NCBI GenBank assembly: GCA_947492585.1
Contig: CANLND010000018.1
Span: forward strand, 25,516-89,515
DNA: 64,000 nt
Source of the DNA: an uncultured Paracoccaceae bacterium
Lineage (GTDB): Bacteria > Pseudomonadota > Alphaproteobacteria > Rhodobacterales > Rhodobacteraceae
Direction of reading: 5' to 3'
Shown here: piece by piece, positions 61,917 to 64,000 of the stretch
How positions within the stretch are numbered: the stretch's first letter is position 1
Layout of the letters: every line of letters begins with the position of its first letter
The notes under the pieces: model-generated
Seen by the model: only the letters and a program-made list of their open reading frames with translations
Told to the model about the DNA's origin: nothing
Database searches by the model: none
Made by a program: the position numbers and the translations under genes

Positions 61917-63035
61917 ATGGGCACTTTTCCTATGGGCTCGCGCTTGTCTGCACCTCAGACACGCGGAGCTATTACCTGTTTTTACACGTCTGACGCCTGG
62001 ATCGATGGACGGGCCGAAGACCAACTGAACCACGTCAGCACTTGGTCTGGCGTCACGAAAATAGCAGCCTTTCCAGATCTTCACCCCGGAAAATACGGGC
62101 CAGTCGGCTGTGCGATCCTATCTGACCGGCTGTATCCGCAGCTGGTGGGTACGGATATCGGCTGCGGCATGAGCCTTTTCCAGCTTGATTTGCCGATCCG
62201 CAAGCTAAAGCTGGAGAAGGCCACCCGCCGGTTGCGCGTGCTTGGGTCCCCACAAGACGTGCCGCGTCACGCGGATTTGGCACAGGCGGGACTGCCGGGC
62301 GATCTGTGGCCCGAGGCATTGGGCACCATTGGCGGAGGCAACCATTTCTGCGAGGTGCAACGCTCGGCAGAGGTGTCCCCGCATTGCGACTTGGATCCGG
62401 ATTTGACCTATCTTCTGGTGCATTCCGGCTCACGCGGGTTGGGGGCGTCAATCTTTGATACGTATATGTCGGACCTACAGGCCGGGATGATCGGAGCCGA
62501 GGCCGACGGCTACCGGATCGCTCATGATCAAGCGGTGCGTTGGGCCAGCCTGAACCGAGAGATCATCGCGCGCCGGGCGGCGGCAGCCTTAAGAGCTGAT
62601 CTGGTCCAGATCAGTGACGCGCCGCACAATCTTGTCACCGAAACCGATGCAGGTTGGCTGCATCGCAAAGGCGCGGCTGTCGCCTCAGGGTTGGTGCCCT
62701 TGGCCGGGTCGAGGGCTACGCCAAGCTATCTGATGGAGTCACTGGATCAGAGCGCGGCGCTTGGCGCGCTGGCTCACGGGGCGGGGCGTCGGTATGACCG
62801 GTCTTCCATGCATGGGCGTGTTCAGGGCCAGAAGTCAAATCTGGAACGCATGACGCGCACCTCTTTTGGTGGGCGCGTGATCTGCGAAGACCGTGCGCTT
62901 ATGATCGAAGAGGCGCCAGAGGCCTATAAGTCTGCCGCGCAGGTTGCGCAGCAGCTTGTGACGACACAGGCGGCAAAAGTTGTGGCAACCTTTCATCCTG
63001 TTGTAACGTTTAAGAAAATCCGGGGAGATCGGTAA
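61917..63035 (+). CDS. rtcB: RtcB-family RNA ligase coupled to release factor H
   Basis: The 372-residue protein has [28 protein letters not shown] (metal-binding Cys), [25 protein letters not shown] and [17 protein letters not shown] (the guanylated-His region) in the right order. It belongs to the short form found with prfH. The first codon could be the ATG at 61917 or the one at 61932 (MGSRLSAPQ), which lies nearer the family's usual beginning. RtcB seals RNA with 2',3'-cyclic phosphate ends, and with PrfH it is known to repair ribosomes cut in the decoding centre. Confidence 0.9.
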   Translation: MGTFPMGSRLSAPQTRGAITCFYTSDAWIDGRAEDQLNHVSTWSGVTKIAAFPDLHPGKYGPVGCAILSDRLYPQLVGTDIGCGMSLFQLDLPIRKLKLEKATRRLRVLGSPQDVPRHADLAQAGLPGDLWPEALGTIGGGNHFCEVQRSAEVSPHCDLDPDLTYLLVHSGSRGLGASIFDTYMSDLQAGMIGAEADGYRIAHDQAVRWASLNREIIARRAAAALRADLVQISDAPHNLVTETDAGWLHRKGAAVASGLVPLAGSRATPSYLMESLDQSAALGALAHGAGRRYDRSSMHGRVQGQKSNLERMTRTSFGGRVICEDRALMIEEAPEAYKSAAQVAQQLVTTQAAKVVATFHPVVTFKKIRGDR

Positions 63036-63036
63036 G

Positions 63037-63672
63037 ATGCGTGAATCAGAACATATTTCACTGTTGGTTTCTGCGGGGGATGGGCCGGCGGAATGTCGGC
63101 AAGCGGTCGGTCATATCCTGCAGCGGATGCAGGACGAGGCGGAAATACAGGGAGTGAGCCTTTCGATATCACAGGTTGAGGCCAAACACGGGCCAAAATC
63201 GGCGGTGGTTGTCGCGCATGGGGCAGCCTGCGCATCGTTTGCTAGAGCGTGGACCGGGACGATACTGTGGCGGATGCAAAGCCAGCTGCGCCGCGAATAC
63301 AAACGCAGCAACTGGTTTGTCGGCGTGTTCCCGTTGTCCACCGCCCCCGTCGGGGGCGCGGTGCTCGAGGCAGGGAGTGTCGCCTTTTCAACTCTGCGTG
63401 CCGGTGGGCCGGGTGGACAGCATCAAAACACCACGGACAGTGCAGTGCGCGCGGTGCACAAACCCACAGGTCTGGTGGTGGTGGTGCGGGACGGGCGTTC
63501 ACAGCATCGCAACAAGGCGCTGGCGTTTGAACGATTGCAGGCGCTTTTGCAGGCGCAGGCCGGCGCGGATGAGGCCCAAGAGAAAACCCGTCTGAACGCC
63601 TTGCACCATGCGCTTGAGCGAGGGAACCCAATACGTCGTTTCAAGGGCGCGGGATTTCGGGAGGTGACTTAG
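63037..63672 (+). CDS. prfH: Peptide chain release factor H homologue (PrfH)
   Basis: The 211-residue protein has the peptidyl-hydrolysis motif [25 protein letters not shown] (Gly-Gly-Gln at residues 126-128) and [18 protein letters not shown] but lacks the N-terminal and codon-recognition domains of RF1/RF2. It starts two bases after the rtcB stop with GGAGA upstream. PrfH releases peptides from ribosomes whose 16S rRNA has been cut in the decoding centre, so that RtcB can reseal the RNA. Confidence 0.92.
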   Translation: MRESEHISLLVSAGDGPAECRQAVGHILQRMQDEAEIQGVSLSISQVEAKHGPKSAVVVAHGAACASFARAWTGTILWRMQSQLRREYKRSNWFVGVFPLSTAPVGGAVLEAGSVAFSTLRAGGPGGQHQNTTDSAVRAVHKPTGLVVVVRDGRSQHRNKALAFERLQALLQAQAGADEAQEKTRLNALHHALERGNPIRRFKGAGFREVT

Positions 63673-63928
63673 GCGCGGCCAGAAAAAATTTGCGCCCAGT
63701 CTGTGCTTTTGCGGGCTGGGCGTGGTCAAACACCTGTAAATGACCATTCAGAACTGTCACCGGGCTTGCAATGCAGACATGTCACGGCACCTGAGTTCGG
63801 GGCGCCTTTGTCCGGATATCATTCGGCGAGGTTGCCACAGGCATCACTGGACCCATAGGCGATGACGTTAGACGCTTCTTCACTCGGCGATAGATAGTCG
63901 CCGCATCAATTGTGATGCCCAGTTATCT
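63673..63928 (-). pseudogene. Possible C-terminal remnant of a gene cut by an IS element
   Basis: On the minus strand, a frame open from the IS junction (CTAGATAAC...) codes for about 35 residues ending SSDACGNLAE before a TGA near 63828. It has no match I can name. The rest of the interval down to the prfH stop shows nothing. A hairpin with arms CGCCCAG and CTGGGCG lies near 63692-63720. The call rests only on the open frame reaching the element. Confidence 0.25.
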
Positions 63929-64000
63929 AGGGTCTGGACTCATTGAGTTTCAAAGCCAGTAGATGACGATGGCTGCGAGAGCGATGGCTGACAGGAAGAC
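63929..64000 (-). mobile_element. End of an IS5-family-like insertion sequence, cut by the right edge
   Basis: On the minus strand, the frame from the edge reads VFLSAIALAAIVIYWL and stops at TGA 63950-63952. This is the typical C-terminal end of IS5-family transposases of Alphaproteobacteria. About 20 bases further, GGGTCTGGACTCATTGAG looks like the terminal inverted repeat, beginning at about 63930 right after CTAG, a plausible target duplication. The rest of the element lies beyond the window. Confidence 0.65.

Overview
The window looks like part of an extrachromosomal replicon (plasmid or chromid) of a marine Rhodobacteraceae bacterium (Roseobacter group). The reasons are a complete repABC replication/partition module (repA 44712-45956, repB 43763-44722, repC 42407-43573) with three identical copies of a 16-bp palindrome, a succinoglycan-type exo gene set, sulfonate genes (tauABC, hpsN), an exosortase E/protease fusion, and high-GC codon use typical of that group. 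No rRNA, tRNA or CRISPR was seen.

Layout. (1) 1-38 kb: an exopolysaccharide island. A TolC-type outer-membrane protein is cut by the left edge. Beside it is a 1649-residue type-I-secreted enzyme (GH16 glycanase, two SGNH esterase domains, RTX repeats). The rest is flippase, polymerase, co-polymerase/tyrosine kinase, export protein, ExoY priming transferase, GalU, about ten glycosyltransferases, ExoK-like glycanase, three sulfotransferases and a decoration operon at 27005-33990 (deacetylase, formyltransferase, acyltransferase, sulfotransferase, GlpD-like oxidoreductase and an unrecognised HxH protein). The predicted product is a sulfated, acylated, possibly N-formylated acidic polysaccharide related in assembly to succinoglycan. 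(2) 38.5-46 kb: a 1227-residue G8/RTX surface protein and the repABC module. One parS-like palindrome lies inside the coding part of the surface protein, and a countertranscript RNA is predicted between repB and repC. (3) 46.6-50 kb: a 989-residue repeat protein (CBM-like, SdrD-like and cadherin-like modules) followed by a 59-residue protein with a VPEIS-TM-RRR tail, the expected type of substrate for the exosortase E encoded at 55.6-57.3 kb.

(4) 50-61.4 kb: a tauABC sulfonate importer with a divergent LysR regulator, a RES/Xre toxin-antitoxin pair, exosortase E fused to a CPBP protease, an Lrp regulator, a LacI-regulator remnant, HpsN (sulfopropanediol dehydrogenase) and a fused CoA-transferase. 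(5) 61.8-64 kb: an RtcB-PrfH ribosome rescue/repair pair with a possible short leader ORF and hairpin upstream, then the end of an IS5-like element running off the right edge.

How it fits together: Wzx/Wzy-type assembly (ExoY to ExoP/ExoF) exports the polymer, the GH16 enzymes trim it, large type-I-secreted proteins sit in the matrix, and the exosortase system probably processes a small surface protein. The sulfonate, toxin-antitoxin and ribosome-repair genes look like accessory cargo. All similarity statements come from reading motifs by eye; no database search was run.
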